This document shows, piece by piece, positions 18,511 through 27,972 of a stretch of 39,217 nucleotides of DNA. This DNA is from Gammaproteobacteria bacterium (GTDB lineage Bacteria > Pseudomonadota > Gammaproteobacteria > Nitrococcales > Nitrococcaceae): the NCBI GenBank assembly GCA_030433275.1, contig JAUILK010000032.1:1-39217 (forward strand). Direction: 5' to 3'. A program made the position numbers and the translations under genes. The first letter of the stretch is position 1, and each line of letters begins with the position of its first letter. The notes under the pieces are model-generated. The model did not search any database and had not been told where the DNA came from. It worked only from the letters and a program-made list of their open reading frames with translations.

Positions 18511-19731
18511 TTAATTTATGACTGTGCTGTGATCGCAGCCCAAGCGGTTGCTGAAATCGATCCAACTGAAGCCGCTCAGCGGCAAGGATATACCACGGCC
18601 CAAAGCCAGCACCTTGTAGCGCTCTCCCATTTGGCCGGGAAAGAGCAGCGTTTTGGCTTGCTGGGCGAGCTCTACGGCGTGTTCGGGAGTACGTGCCGTC
18701 TCGGCCTCCAGCAGGCGAGGCAAGCCGGCGCCGATCAAAAAATGCGCCTGCGTAGTAAAGCCGAGCACTTCCAGTCCGGCCTTGATGCCGGCTTGGGCCG
18801 TGAGCGTGAAATCGACGAAGGCAGTAATATCCTGCAGGCCAGGCAGTGTCAGAGGATCGTCATGGACACGGTTACGATAGTGGCAAAGCATTGTTCCCAT
18901 ATGTCGTTGTGGGTGATAGTACTCTGCCCTCGGGTAGCCGTAGTCGATGAATAGCGCCGTTCCGGCCTCAATCGTTCCGGCAAGGCTCGTGATCCACGGG
19001 GCGAGTTGAGGGCACCACTCGGAGACATAGTCGGGGGGAAGCCGGCTACCCATTTCCGCCTCGATATTCGCCACCGCCGCACCGAGCTCGGGGCCCGCCG
19101 GTGTGAGTGCCCAGGCCAAGGTTTTATCTTCTGTAAGCGTTACCACCTGCTCCTGTAGGCCCTTGGGCGTTGTCTGGAAGCGCTTTACGGGCAAGGCGTC
19201 GATCACCTCGTTGGCCAGGACAGCCCCCCGCAACGGCGTTTGCGGTAAGCGATCGAGCCATTCCACGCGTGCGCGCAACTTGGGTATGGTGCGAGCGATG
19301 GTCTGTGCCTGTTCCTGGCGCAAGGCGGCGCTGACCTCCAGGATGAGATAGCGCTCGGGCAGGCGTTCGAGCCGTTCCAGCTCGCTCAACAAATCCGCGG
19401 CCATCTGACCGGTTCCGGCACCAAGCTCCAGAACGACCCCGCCGTCGACTGCTGCCAGTATCTGCGCGACTTGTTGGGCCAGCGTACGAGCGAACAGCTC
19501 TGAGATCAGCGGTGCCGTGGTGAAATCCCCGGCCGGACCGAAGCGCCGCTGCCCCGCGCTGTAATAGCCGAGTCCGGGCTCGTAGAGAGCGAGCGCCATG
19601 TAACGGTCGAACGGCAGCCGTCCGCCCGCTCGCCCAATGGCAGCACGGATCCGCTCGGCCAGGCGAGTGCTGTGCTCAGCGGCGCTTGGGTCCGGCATGG
19701 GCAGAGGCGCATGATGTGCTGAGCGGCGCAT
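18511..19731 (-). CDS. MidA/NDUFAF7-type SAM-dependent methyltransferase (DUF185)
   Basis: A 406-residue protein of the DUF185 family, whose mitochondrial member NDUFAF7 methylates an Arg of a complex I subunit. Visible motifs are the family start region DRYMALALYEPGLGYYSAG, GDFTTAPLISELFA, the SAM-binding VLELGAGTGQMAADLL and NEVIDALPVKRF. TALFIDYGYPRAEYYHPQR is also a family block. Bacterial targets are unknown. It lies 8 bp after folK and 2 bp before the longest form of the regulator-cyclase, so folB-folK-methyltransferase-regulator-uppP probably form one transcription unit. Confidence 0.92.
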   Translation of the reverse strand: MRRSAHHAPLPMPDPSAAEHSTRLAERIRAAIGRAGGRLPFDRYMALALYEPGLGYYSAGQRRFGPAGDFTTAPLISELFARTLAQQVAQILAAVDGGVVLELGAGTGQMAADLLSELERLERLPERYLILEVSAALRQEQAQTIARTIPKLRARVEWLDRLPQTPLRGAVLANEVIDALPVKRFQTTPKGLQEQVVTLTEDKTLAWALTPAGPELGAAVANIEAEMGSRLPPDYVSEWCPQLAPWITSLAGTIEAGTALFIDYGYPRAEYYHPQRHMGTMLCHYRNRVHDDPLTLPGLQDITAFVDFTLTAQAGIKAGLEVLGFTTQAHFLIGAGLPRLLEAETARTPEHAVELAQQAKTLLFPGQMGERYKVLALGRGISLPLSGFSWIDFSNRLGCDHSTVIN

Positions 19732-19739
19732 AATCTTTC

Positions 19740-20231
19740 TCAGTCGAGCGTGAACTCGACAATACGCATGGCTTGAGCGCTGGGTTTGAGCTGCAGCCAG
19801 AGTTCACGCAAGGTTCGACCATCCAAGGGGTGGCGGACATCGCCCGCGATGTCCGCGAGCGGCCGCAAGACATAGGCTTGCTCAAGTATTTCGGGGCGGG
19901 GCAGAATCAACTCCGGGCGTTGCATTACGATATCGCCCCAGATGAGTAGATCCAGATCGAGGCTGCGCGAGCAGAATTTGGCCGCATCCCGCCGTCGCCC
20001 ATGCTCGCCTTCGATTGTCCGAAGCTCGGCGTTCAGTGCTAGCGCATCGATACTGGTGCGCAAACCGATCACGCCATTGTAGAACGCAGAGCCCACGAAG
20101 CCCACCGCCTCGCTTTCGTAGATCGGCGAGATGATAAGGCGACCGTAGCGACGGCGCAATTGCGCGATCGCCGAGCGGACGTTGGTTTCGCGATCGATGT
20201 TGCTGCCGATGCTGACATAGGCGCGTTTCAT
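19740..20231 (-). CDS. folK: HPPK, 6-hydroxymethyl-dihydropterin pyrophosphokinase
   Basis: A 163-residue folate enzyme that transfers pyrophosphate from ATP to 6-hydroxymethyl-7,8-dihydropterin. It begins with the family motif YVSIGSNID and has SRSLDLDLLIWGD, where the two Asp bind magnesium, plus LPRPEILEQAYVLRPLADI. The usual R-W/G-P-R before the TLDLD motif reads KFCSRS here. Its ATG overlaps the folB stop by 4 bp, indicating translational coupling in this folate pair. Confidence 0.94.
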   Translation of the reverse strand: MKRAYVSIGSNIDRETNVRSAIAQLRRRYGRLIISPIYESEAVGFVGSAFYNGVIGLRTSIDALALNAELRTIEGEHGRRRDAAKFCSRSLDLDLLIWGDIVMQRPELILPRPEILEQAYVLRPLADIAGDVRHPLDGRTLRELWLQLKPSAQAMRIVEFTLD

Positions 20232-20590
20232 TTCGCTCTCGGTTTGCTCCGCTCGATGGTGACGCCGGCGATTCGAGTGTTTGACAGCGCATGCAGTTTG
20301 CCGACACTCAGGCGCAGCCAGGACACCGGGAAACGCTCCAACACGAGCGTTGCAGCGCCCTCGGCGACGCTTTCCAGCAAATAAAATTGACCGGCCACCA
20401 CGAACTGACTGATGCTGTTGGCAACGGCAGCATAATCCAATGCGTCGGCGAGTTCCCCGGAGGCTGCCGCCTGGCGCACGTCAGTGCCTAGCTCGAGATC
20501 GAAGATGAGTGTTTGACGGATGCGCCGCTCCCAGTCATAAACACCGATCACGGTCTCGACTCGAAGTTCGCGCAGGAAAATACAGTCCAT
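20228..20590 (-). CDS. folB: Dihydroneopterin aldolase
   Basis: A 120-residue enzyme of folate synthesis that converts dihydroneopterin to 6-hydroxymethyl-dihydropterin. The start MDCIFLRELRVETVIGVYDW is typical; the catalytic Glu lies in VETVIGVYDWE and the catalytic Lys in SVGKLHA. LDYAAVANSI and YLLESVAE are family blocks. I chose the ATG at 20590; upstream in-frame codons up to 20710 would give a 40-residue extension overlapping the plsY start and not found in the family. It overlaps folK by 4 bp. Confidence 0.94.
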   Translation of the reverse strand: MDCIFLRELRVETVIGVYDWERRIRQTLIFDLELGTDVRQAAASGELADALDYAAVANSISQFVVAGQFYLLESVAEGAATLVLERFPVSWLRLSVGKLHALSNTRIAGVTIERSKPRAK

Positions 20591-20694
20591 CACAACCCCC
20601 CGCACAATACTGCCTGCAACTATATAGAGACTGAAGCGGCTTCTCCAACCGCGCCGACTTGACCTGCGCGGTTGGAACGATTGCAATAGCGGCC

Positions 20695-21291
20695 ATGTCG
20701 TCGGTCGCATTGACTATTGGGTTTGCCGTATTCGGCTATTTGCTCGGCTCCGTTTCCAGCGCGGTCGTAATCTGTCGGGCGTTGGGATTACCGGATCCCC
20801 GTGGCGAGGGATCCGGTAATCCCGGTGCCACCAATGTCTTGCGAATCGGTGGGCGTGTGCCCGCCGCTTTGACCCTGGTGGGCGATTTTCTCAAGGGCAC
20901 GTTCCCAGTGCTCATTACGCGGGCGGTTACCGACGACATGGTCACTATTGCTTTGGTGGGTTTGGCTGCCTTTGTAGGCCACCTTTACCCGATTTTCTTT
21001 GGTTTTCGTGGCGGTAAAGGGGTGGCGACAGGACTGGGAGTGCTGCTGGGTTGGTCCTGGATGACGGTGATTCTGACCGGCGGTAGCTGGTTGCTCGTGG
21101 CGACGTTCACACGTCTGTCATCGTTCTCTGCACTGATGGCGTTCCTACTTGCGCCGAGTTTCCTTTGGTGGACGACACACAGTGCGGTCTTGGTCGGTAC
21201 CATGGCGATTATGGCGCTCATGCTTTATTGGCGCCATCGGAGCAACATCGCTAATCTGGTTGCTGGCAAGGAGAAAAAGATTGGGCTTTAG
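20695..21291 (+). CDS. plsY: Acyl-phosphate glycerol-3-phosphate acyltransferase
   Basis: A 198-residue inner membrane enzyme for the first step of phospholipid synthesis, using acyl-phosphate. Family motifs are GYLLGSVSSAVVICRALGLP, GSGNPGATNVLR, and GHLYPIFFGFRGGKGVATGLG, which hold the glycerol-phosphate and acyl-phosphate sites. About five membrane helices are visible. The ATG at 20695 is preferred over 20659, which adds 12 residues before the first helix. It is divergent from folB and converges on tsaD, with 16 bp between stops. Confidence 0.96.
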   Translation: MSSVALTIGFAVFGYLLGSVSSAVVICRALGLPDPRGEGSGNPGATNVLRIGGRVPAALTLVGDFLKGTFPVLITRAVTDDMVTIALVGLAAFVGHLYPIFFGFRGGKGVATGLGVLLGWSWMTVILTGGSWLLVATFTRLSSFSALMAFLLAPSFLWWTTHSAVLVGTMAIMALMLYWRHRSNIANLVAGKEKKIGL

Positions 21292-21307
21292 TCGGCCGAG
21301 TGCCGGA

Positions 21308-22333
21308 TCAGCGCGTAGGCGGCTCGCGCAGTTCGGTCATTGGCCAGCGGGCTGCGATATCGAAAGCGAGCGAATCGCGTTCTCCGGCGGAGAGCCGCAG
21401 CCAGCCTGCATAGGCCACCATGGCGGCGTTGTCGGTGCAGAACTCGATGCGCGGGTAGTAAATTCGGGCCCCCGACGTTCGGGCGAGCTGTGCTAAGCGT
21501 TCGCGCAGCTTGCGGTTGGCGCTTACTCCGCCAGCCACCACCAAACGCTTCGCCCCGGTTTGCCTAAGTGCTTGGCGGCATTTTAGGTAAAGTGTATCGA
21601 CGACTGCGTCCTGAAAAGCCCGTGCCGTATCGGCACGGATTTGATCGTCGAATTCGGCAGCGCCGCGCAGAGTGTTGAGTGTGTATGTTTTGAGGCCGCT
21701 GAAGCTGAAATCCAACCCTGGGCGGTTGGTCATGGGACGCGGAAAACGGAACCGATCCGGGTTGCCTTGCTCTGCTAGTTGCTCCAATGCGGGACCGCCC
21801 GGATAAGCGAGCCCCAGTAGTTTGGCAACTTTATCGAAGGCCTCACCCGCCGCATCATCTAGGGACTCCCCGAGCAACCGGTAGCGGCCGACGCCGGCGA
21901 CTTGGACGAGCATGGTGTGTCCCCCCGAGACCAGTAGCGCGAGGAAGGGAAAGCGCGGTGGGGGCGTTTCCAACATGGGGGCGAGCAAATGAGCCTCCAT
22001 GTGGTGGAGGCCGAGTGCCGGGATGCCCAGTGCGTAGGCGAGGCTGCGCGCGACGGCCGCGCCGACCAAGAGGGCTCCGGCCAGGCCGGGGCCGCGTGTA
22101 TAGGCGATGCCGCCCAGTGTCAAGCGGTCAGTGGCCGCGGTTTGTAGCGTCTCGTCGAGCAGTGGCAGTAGCTTGCGAATGTGATCGCGTGAGGCGAGCT
22201 CTGGTACGACCCCGCCATAGCGGGCATGTGAGTCGGCCTGACTGTAGACACGATGAGCGAGAAGGCCGTCTCGGCCGTCATAGACCGCTACGCCTGTTTC
22301 ATCACAAGAGGTCTCGATACCCAGTACACGCAT
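21308..22333 (-). CDS. tsaD: tRNA threonylcarbamoyladenosine synthase subunit TsaD
   Basis: A 341-residue member of the Kae1/Qri7 family that transfers threonylcarbamoyl to A37 of ANN-decoding tRNAs with TsaB and TsaE. The start [20 protein letters not shown] is canonical, so I reject the ATG at 22390. The metal-binding HMEAH motif (His111, His115) is present, as are LVSGGHTML and the [11 protein letters not shown] block. It is divergently oriented from rpsU, the usual gammaproteobacterial arrangement. Confidence 0.97.
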   Translation of the reverse strand: MRVLGIETSCDETGVAVYDGRDGLLAHRVYSQADSHARYGGVVPELASRDHIRKLLPLLDETLQTAATDRLTLGGIAYTRGPGLAGALLVGAAVARSLAYALGIPALGLHHMEAHLLAPMLETPPPRFPFLALLVSGGHTMLVQVAGVGRYRLLGESLDDAAGEAFDKVAKLLGLAYPGGPALEQLAEQGNPDRFRFPRPMTNRPGLDFSFSGLKTYTLNTLRGAAEFDDQIRADTARAFQDAVVDTLYLKCRQALRQTGAKRLVVAGGVSANRKLRERLAQLARTSGARIYYPRIEFCTDNAAMVAYAGWLRLSAGERDSLAFDIAARWPMTELREPPTR

Positions 22334-22384
22334 TGGGATGGAGTTCTCCACTGGTCTTGGCATTTGAATGCATCTATATAGTTT

Positions 22385-22413
22385 TTGCAAATCGCCGGTG
22401 TATTGATTATTAT
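22385..22413 (+). promoter_or_regulatory. Sigma-70 promoter of the rpsU-yqeY-dnaG(-rpoD) operon
   Basis: TTGCAA (22385-22390) and TATTAT (22408-22413) are separated by exactly 17 bp. Transcription would start about 80 nt before rpsU. It lies in the divergent tsaD-rpsU spacer, the expected place for the macromolecular synthesis operon promoter. Confidence 0.65.
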
Positions 22414-22499
22414 CGATCGTTTTCCTTGCAAGTTTATTTTTTCGAGTCTAAACCAATGCGCATAGTACAACAGCCAGCCAAGAGGAGGTGTTTAGCTAC

Positions 22500-22715
22500 A
22501 TGCCACAGGTGAAGGTGCGCGAAAACGAGCCCTTCGAGGTCGCTCTGCGTCGCTTCAAGCGCTCTTGCGAAAAGGCTGGAATCCTCTCCGAGATACGTCG
22601 TCGGGAGCACTATGAAAAGCCAACACAAGTTCGTAAGCGTAAGCAGGCGGCTGCGGTCAAGCGGCATCTCAAGCGCTTGCAGCGTGAGCAACAGCGCCGC
22701 CAGCGTTTCTATTGA
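22500..22715 (+). CDS. rpsU: 30S ribosomal protein S21
   Basis: A 71-residue basic protein of the small ribosomal subunit, needed for efficient initiation. The start [20 protein letters not shown] and the middle [15 protein letters not shown] are canonical. AAGAGGAGGTG upstream gives a strong ribosome site. I reject an upstream start at 22488. First gene of the macromolecular synthesis operon. Confidence 0.98.
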   Translation: MPQVKVRENEPFEVALRRFKRSCEKAGILSEIRRREHYEKPTQVRKRKQAAAVKRHLKRLQREQQRRQRFY

Positions 22716-22748
22716 TCGAATGCAGCGGATCACTTGGCGCCTCTCTAA

Positions 22749-23201
22749 ATGAGCGAGCTGAAAGATCAACTCAACGAAGCAGTAAAGGCCGCCATGCGTT
22801 CCGGGAACAAGGCGCGCCTCGGCACGTTACGCATGGTCATGGCGGCCATCAAACAACGTGAAGTGGATGAACGACGCGAGCTCTCGAATGGCGATGTTCT
22901 GGCCGTTCTTAGCAAAATGCTCAAGCAGCGACGCGAGTCCCATGCGCAATACCGTGACGCTGGGCGTCAGGATCTGGCCGAGAAAGAGCAGGCTGAGATC
23001 GAATGCATCGGCGAGTTCATGCCGCTGCCGCTCTCGGATGCCGAAATCGATCAGCTTATCGATGCGGCGATCGCCGAGGCGCAAGCACAGTCCATCAAAG
23101 ACATGGGCAAAGTCATGGGGCTGCTCAAGCCTAGGGTGCAAGGCCGAGCCGAATTGAGTGTTGTCAGTGCCCGCGTGAAAGGGCGTTTGTCGAGCAGATG
23201 A
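22749..23201 (+). CDS. GatB/YqeY domain-containing protein
   Basis: A 150-residue protein of the YqeY family, related to the C-terminal tail domain of the amidotransferase GatB, which contacts tRNA. Family features are LKDQLNEAVKAAMRSGNK, GTLRMVMAAIKQREVDERRE, IECIGEFMPLPLSDAEID and KDMGKVMGLLKPRVQGRAE. The role of free YqeY is unknown. It sits 33 bp after rpsU and 76 bp before dnaG, its usual place in this operon in many gammaproteobacteria. Confidence 0.94.
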   Translation: MSELKDQLNEAVKAAMRSGNKARLGTLRMVMAAIKQREVDERRELSNGDVLAVLSKMLKQRRESHAQYRDAGRQDLAEKEQAEIECIGEFMPLPLSDAEIDQLIDAAIAEAQAQSIKDMGKVMGLLKPRVQGRAELSVVSARVKGRLSSR

Positions 23202-23277
23202 TTGTATCCGGCCAGCGCTCGTGCTTTTTCCGGGGCGGGCTTGTTATGCGCGGAGGAGGTTGATAGACAACCGGGCC

Positions 23278-25023
23278 ATGGCCGGAAAAATACCCGAGCG
23301 TTTCATAGATGAGCTGCTCAGTCGAACCGACATCGTCGATGTTATCGGTGAGCGTCTGCAGCTGAAGCGAACGGGAAATAACCACCACGCCCTGTGTCCT
23401 TTTCACGGCGAGAAAACACCTTCTTTTACCGTCAGCCAAACTAAGCAATTTTATCATTGTTTCGGTTGTGGCGTGCATGGCACCGCCATTCGCTTCCTGA
23501 TGGAATACGAGCGGATGGGTTTTCGGGAGGCGGTGAGCCGGCTTGCTCAGCGAGTCGGTTTGGAACTCCCGGCAGCGGCGCGCGAAGAAAGAATCGAGCG
23601 GCACGCGGCGCTCTATCGGGTGGTTGGTCGGGCTGCGGAGCTCTACCAGTATTGGTTACAGCGGCGCCCGGAAGGTCGGCGGGCGTTGAACTATCTCAAA
23701 GCCCGTGGACTGAGTGCCGAGATCGTGACGCGTTTTGAACTCGGTTTTGCTCCGCCTGGGTGGAATCACCTCGCTCAGGCGATATCCGACCATCACGACT
23801 TGGTGGCCGCAGGGCTGCTTGTTCAGCGAGAAGACAAGCGAGTCTACGATCGATTCCGCGATCGGATCATGTTTCCGATTCGCGATCAGCGGGGGCGTAT
23901 AATTGGTTTTGGCGGGCGCTTGCTCGGGGATGGTCAACCTAAGTATCTAAATTCTCCAGATTCCCCGATTTTTCACAAAGGGCGGGAACTTTACGGTCTA
24001 GACAAGGTCTTTGAATCGGATCGGCGACCGGCTGATGTTCTGGTTGTAGAAGGTTATATGGACGTGCTGGCCCTGGCGCAACATGGCCTGCCACACGTGG
24101 CGGCCACGTTAGGTACGGCCACGTCCACGGCTCAGGTTGAGCGGTTGTTCCGCTTAACTCGCGATTTGATATTTTGCTTCGATGGCGATGCAGCGGGTCG
24201 CCAAGCTGCATGGCGGGCGCTGATGAACACATTGCCTGTGATGCAGGGCGGGCGCCAGGCGCATTTCCTCTTCCTTCCTGAGGGGGAGGATCCGGACAGT
24301 TTTGTGCGCTCGCGCGGGCGGGCAGCGACAGCGGCTGCGCTGCGTGAGGCGCAGCCGCTGTCGGATTTTTTACTTGAACGGCTAACCGCCGGTGTGGATA
24401 TGACCAGCATCGATGGGCGGGCTCGTTTGGTAGACGAGGCGCTACCGCTGTTGCAACGGCTACCGGTGGACGTGTTCCGGCGCATGCTGATTGAGCGGTT
24501 AGCAGTGCTCACGCAGTTGGAGCCCGATTATATCGAAGCTTGCGCCGGTGCAGGCGAGCGTTCTGAGTTGAAGCCGATTGCGCGCTCAGCGCGGCGGTTG
24601 GGCGAAATGCCGGCGGTGCGACGCACTCCGGTGCGGTTGGCGCTCGCGCTGCTTTTGCACCGGCCGGCGTTGGCGCAGCTGGTCGATAACGATGAGCTCG
24701 ACAGTTTGCGGGATTTGACGATCCCAGGTTTGCCGCTGTTGGTGCAACTACTTGAATTGGTTCATGTGGAACCGCATATCAGCAGTGGTGCGTTGCTGGA
24801 GCGTTACCACGACAGCGAGCATGCAGCGGCACTGTGGAAGCTTGCAACGTGGGACCCTATGGTTCCGGATTTTGGGATGGAGGCGGAGTTTCGGGATGCC
24901 GTGGCGCGGGTGCGTGGATTGCTGCACCGCAAGCGTCTGCAATACTTAAATGAACGATTGCAGCGAGGCGAATTGACCGCCGCAGAGTGGCAAGAATGGG
25001 TGCGCCTCAAGCGGCACTCTTAA
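23278..25023 (+). CDS. dnaG: DNA primase
   Basis: A 581-residue enzyme making RNA primers for replication. The zinc-binding CHC2 domain has Cys40, His43, Cys61 and Cys64. The TOPRIM catalytic centre shows VVEGYMDVLAL and FDGDAAGRQAA. The C-terminal part is the DnaB-helicase-binding domain. I chose the ATG at 23278 (MAGKIPERFIDELLSRTDIV); an upstream in-frame start at 23221 would add 19 unconserved residues. A GGAGGAGG lies unusually far upstream (18 nt). Middle gene of the rpsU-dnaG-rpoD cluster. Confidence 0.97.
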   Translation: MAGKIPERFIDELLSRTDIVDVIGERLQLKRTGNNHHALCPFHGEKTPSFTVSQTKQFYHCFGCGVHGTAIRFLMEYERMGFREAVSRLAQRVGLELPAAAREERIERHAALYRVVGRAAELYQYWLQRRPEGRRALNYLKARGLSAEIVTRFELGFAPPGWNHLAQAISDHHDLVAAGLLVQREDKRVYDRFRDRIMFPIRDQRGRIIGFGGRLLGDGQPKYLNSPDSPIFHKGRELYGLDKVFESDRRPADVLVVEGYMDVLALAQHGLPHVAATLGTATSTAQVERLFRLTRDLIFCFDGDAAGRQAAWRALMNTLPVMQGGRQAHFLFLPEGEDPDSFVRSRGRAATAAALREAQPLSDFLLERLTAGVDMTSIDGRARLVDEALPLLQRLPVDVFRRMLIERLAVLTQLEPDYIEACAGAGERSELKPIARSARRLGEMPAVRRTPVRLALALLLHRPALAQLVDNDELDSLRDLTIPGLPLLVQLLELVHVEPHISSGALLERYHDSEHAAALWKLATWDPMVPDFGMEAEFRDAVARVRGLLHRKRLQYLNERLQRGELTAAEWQEWVRLKRHS

Positions 25024-25143
25024 GGCTAACGCTGTTATATTTGCCAGAGTAGACATGCGAACTCAATAGGTTATATTTAACACTTAATAGTTTTTATAAG
25101 TCCATACACCGTAAAACCTCATTAAGCCAGTCACTATACCATT

Positions 25144-26973
25144 ATGACTATTCAGGATCAGCAGTCCCAAATCAGAGAACTCATCGCCCGCGGTAAGGAA
25201 CAAGGCTACCTTACGTATGCTGAGGTTAACGACCATTTGCCCGATGATATCGTAGATCCAGAGCAGATCGAAGATATTATTGGCATGATTAATGACATGG
25301 GGATCAGCGTCCATGAGACTGCCCCCGACTCCGATACGCTGCTCCTGAGTGATGCCGCTGTCGCGACGGATGAGGACGAAGCAGAAGAGGCTGCCGCAGC
25401 GCTGGCATCGGTGGACGCGGAGTTCGGTCGAACCACTGATCCCGTGCGTATGTATATGCGCGAGATGGGGACAGTGGAACTGCTCACCCGAGAGGGTGAG
25501 ATCGAGCTTGCCAGGCGCATCGAGGAAGGACTCGATCAGGTGTTGCGTGCATTGTCAGCGTACCCCGAGTCGGCACGCACGTTGTGCTCCCTGCACAAGC
25601 ATGTGGAAGCGGGGCGGCTTCGTCTACCAGAGATCCTTGCCGGTTTCCGGAGCCTGGAAGACGAATTGGACGGCGGCCCGGATACGATGGATGTCTCGGC
25701 GAGCGTAGGTGAGGACGATGAGGATGAAGAGTCCGACGGCAACGCCGGCGCGGACAGCGGCCCGAATCCGGAGCAGGCGGCGCAGCTGTTCAATCGCATC
25801 CGGGAACTGCACGATACATTGATGCTCGCTCTGCAGGAACAAGGCAGTGGCTCAGGGCATTATCGGGAGCTGCGCGAAGAGATGGGCAATCTCTTCCTCT
25901 CTATGAAGCTTGCTCCGAAGGTGATCGATGGCATGGCCGAGAATTTACGGAAAGCCGTCGAGCGCATCCGCCGTGCCGAACGGGAGGTGACCCGGATCTG
26001 TGTCAAGCAGGCCGGTATGCCGCGCAAAGAGTTCATTTCTTTGTTCCCGGGACGGGAAACCGATCCGAACTGGGTGGACGAGCTGATCCGGTCGGACAAG
26101 CCGTATTCCGAAGCCGTGGCCGAGCGCAGGCAGGCACTGCTGGAAGCCCAAGTCGGCTTGGCGGCTATTCAGGAGGCTACCGGATTGGCGGTGAGTGAGG
26201 TCAAGGAGATCAATCGCCGCATGTCCATCGGCGAGGCCAAGGCAAGGCGGGCGAAAAAGGAAATGGTCGAGGCGAACTTGCGCTTGGTCATCTCCATCGC
26301 TAAAAAGTACACCAATCGTGGCCTGCAGTTTCTGGACTTGATTCAGGAGGGCAATATCGGCCTGATGAAGGCGGTGGACAAATTCGAATATCGGCGTGGC
26401 TACAAATTCTCTACCTACGCTACTTGGTGGATCCGCCAAGCGATTACCCGTTCGATTGCCGACCAGGCGCGGACCATTCGTATCCCGGTTCATATGATAG
26501 AGACCATTAACAAGCTCAATCGAACCTCGCGGCAGATGCTCCAGGAAATGGGCCGCGAGCCGCAGCCGGATGAGCTGGCCGAACGCATGGAGATGCCCGA
26601 AGACAAGGTGCGCAAGGTTCTCAAGATCGCCAAAGAACCTATCTCGATGGAAACGCCCATCGGCGATGATGAGGATTCCCATCTCGGGGACTTCATCGAA
26701 GATGCGGCTGTGATGTCGCCGGTCGATTCGGCGACGCGCGAGGGCCTGAAAGAGTCCGTGCGGGAGGTGCTGGCTGGGTTGACCCCGCGCGAGGCGAAGG
26801 TGCTGCGGATGCGATTCGGCATCGATATGAATACCGACCATACTCTGGAGGAGGTTGGTAAGCAATTCGATGTTACCCGCGAGCGGATTCGCCAGATCGA
26901 GGCCAAAGCGCTGCGCAAGCTCCGCCATCCGACTCGCTCGGAGTCGCTGCGCAGCTTCCTGGATGAGACTTAA
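25144..26973 (+). CDS. rpoD: RNA polymerase primary sigma factor (sigma-70)
   Basis: A 609-residue housekeeping sigma factor. Region 1.1 is at the N-terminus ([20 protein letters not shown]), region 1.2 reads [20 protein letters not shown], followed by an acidic non-conserved insert ([16 protein letters not shown]). Region 2 has the RNAP- and -10-binding block [20 protein letters not shown] and [18 protein letters not shown]. Region 4 carries the helix-turn-helix [20 protein letters not shown] for -35 binding. It is 120 bp after dnaG; that AT-rich gap may hold an internal promoter. Confidence 0.98.
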   Translation: MTIQDQQSQIRELIARGKEQGYLTYAEVNDHLPDDIVDPEQIEDIIGMINDMGISVHETAPDSDTLLLSDAAVATDEDEAEEAAAALASVDAEFGRTTDPVRMYMREMGTVELLTREGEIELARRIEEGLDQVLRALSAYPESARTLCSLHKHVEAGRLRLPEILAGFRSLEDELDGGPDTMDVSASVGEDDEDEESDGNAGADSGPNPEQAAQLFNRIRELHDTLMLALQEQGSGSGHYRELREEMGNLFLSMKLAPKVIDGMAENLRKAVERIRRAEREVTRICVKQAGMPRKEFISLFPGRETDPNWVDELIRSDKPYSEAVAERRQALLEAQVGLAAIQEATGLAVSEVKEINRRMSIGEAKARRAKKEMVEANLRLVISIAKKYTNRGLQFLDLIQEGNIGLMKAVDKFEYRRGYKFSTYATWWIRQAITRSIADQARTIRIPVHMIETINKLNRTSRQMLQEMGREPQPDELAERMEMPEDKVRKVLKIAKEPISMETPIGDDEDSHLGDFIEDAAVMSPVDSATREGLKESVREVLAGLTPREAKVLRMRFGIDMNTDHTLEEVGKQFDVTRERIRQIEAKALRKLRHPTRSESLRSFLDET

Positions 26974-26976
26974 TCG

Positions 26977-26995
26977 TCGCCGCGACGCGCGGCGA
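26977..26995 (+). terminator. Hairpin just after rpoD
   Basis: TCGCCGC (26977-26983) and GCGGCGA (26989-26995) form a perfect 7-bp stem with a 5-nt loop, 3 bp after the rpoD stop. Only TT follows, so termination would be weak or combined with the larger hairpin at 27019-27061. Confidence 0.45.
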
Positions 26996-27018
26996 TTGCC
27001 GTAAGAGCTTGAAGCGTT

Positions 27019-27061
27019 CTGCGTGGTGGCAAACCCTATCCTAGGATTTGCCACCACGCAG
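27019..27061. other. Long perfect inverted repeat between rpoD and tRNA-Ile2
   Basis: CTGCGTGGTGGCAAA (27019-27033) and its exact complement (27047-27061) flank a 13-nt loop that itself contains the palindrome TCCTAGGA. No T tract follows. It could be a second rpoD termination structure, a processing site or a protein-binding site. Confidence 0.7.
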
Positions 27062-27189
27062 CGGTGATAGGGGTTGGTGATCTTCTCCGTTGGCTCTTTA
27101 TTGCTGTCTCCTTACATAGACGCTAGGCCAAGCTCTCTTGCAAAGGTTATACTTGCGCCCTGCGAAATTTCCACGAAACGCAACCCAAA

Positions 27190-27266
<77 letters not shown>

Positions 27267-27411
27267 ATAACTTACAGCACCTCACAAACCTCAAAAATCG
27301 ACCGTGTAAGCGATATGTAATCGGGGAGTAAAGTACCCGCCAACGGCGTGCGGGCACCGCCATCCGCCCTAATAACGTGACTGTCACCTATCTACCTTAC
27401 TCTATCTCTAT

Positions 27412-27505
27412 GTGCGAAATAAGCGAATAATGCGAAATAACATTATTATCAATAGCTTAGGTGTACAAATAAGTCATGCACGATGCGAAATAAGGCGAAA
27501 ATCAA
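27412..27505 (+). repeat. 94-bp iteron-rich block, left copy
   Basis: 88 of 94 bases are identical to 33082-33175, same orientation. It holds three copies of TGCGAAATAA (starting 27413, 27431, 27484) and a variant AGCGAATAA. It lies 145 bp inside attL. Surrounding 27267-27678 has no gene. Confidence 0.85.
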
Positions 27506-27573
27506 CAACTTAAATACCGCAGGCCGTGGCGAGGTATTGCCGGATCTCTAGCCGTGCTCTCTTTTCCTTTTAG

Positions 27574-27640
27574 TACGAATTTATCGATATATCAATAACA
27601 TAGATACGGTTTTCTTAATTGCAGGTTACGAATTTATCGA
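27574..27640 (+). repeat. Pair of 14-bp direct repeats
   Basis: TACGAATTTATCGA occurs at 27574-27587 and again at 27627-27640, 53 bp apart (five helical turns). The region is AT-rich. They may bind the integrase, a directionality factor or the regulator encoded next door. Confidence 0.55.
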
Positions 27641-27678
27641 ATAATCAGTATGTTATGAAGACCGCCTAGGTGTGGCGG

Positions 27679-27891
27679 TCACACTTCCCAGCCATTCAAA
27701 CGCCCCAGCTGGCGCCAGGCGCCCGCCTTGAGTGCATCGCCATAGCGCGCCGATTGCAGTACGTATAGGCAAATACGCGCCGACCACTGCCCGGAGGGCG
27801 TCTCCATGACGGTGGTTTGGTCGCGGGTGCGCTGCTCGCGCTTGCGCTCGGCTGGGCTCATGGCTTGGGGGCCGATCGATTTGCGGGGCAT
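27679..27891 (-). CDS. Small basic protein, possible DNA-binding regulator
   Basis: A 70-residue protein starting MPRKSIGPQAMSPAERKREQ. The Lys/Arg-rich start and the AERKREQRTRD helix resemble small proteins found in phages and islands; I know no proven function. GGAGG lies six bases before the ATG. Directly upstream are two GTGACTGTCAC operators around a TATAAT box, suggesting tight, perhaps self-, regulation. It is the last gene of the element, closest to attL. A hairpin (GACCGCC/GGCGGTC, 27660-27680) overlaps its stop and may end transcription. Confidence 0.65.
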   Translation of the reverse strand: MPRKSIGPQAMSPAERKREQRTRDQTTVMETPSGQWSARICLYVLQSARYGDALKAGAWRQLGRLNGWEV

Positions 27892-27906
27892 GACCGCCTC
27901 CTATTT

Positions 27907-27940
27907 GTGACTGTCACTATATATTATACGTGACTGTCAC
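27907..27940 (-). promoter_or_regulatory. Promoter flanked by two GTGACTGTCAC operators
   Basis: The 11-bp dyad GTGACTGTCAC occurs at 27907-27917 and 27930-27940, 23 bp apart. Between them on the minus strand lies TATAAT (27928-27923), correctly placed for the gene starting at 27891. A further copy is at 27377-27387 near attL. A bound dimer at either site would cover the promoter. Confidence 0.7.
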
Positions 27941-27972
27941 TAAATGCGAGGCGGAATACACATACTGTTGTA

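Noticed and set aside
20591-20710. N-terminal extension of folB
   Set aside because: The extra 40 residues are not found in the family and would run into the divergent plsY start.
25945-27057. 370-codon open frame on the minus strand
   Set aside because: Antisense shadow of rpoD.
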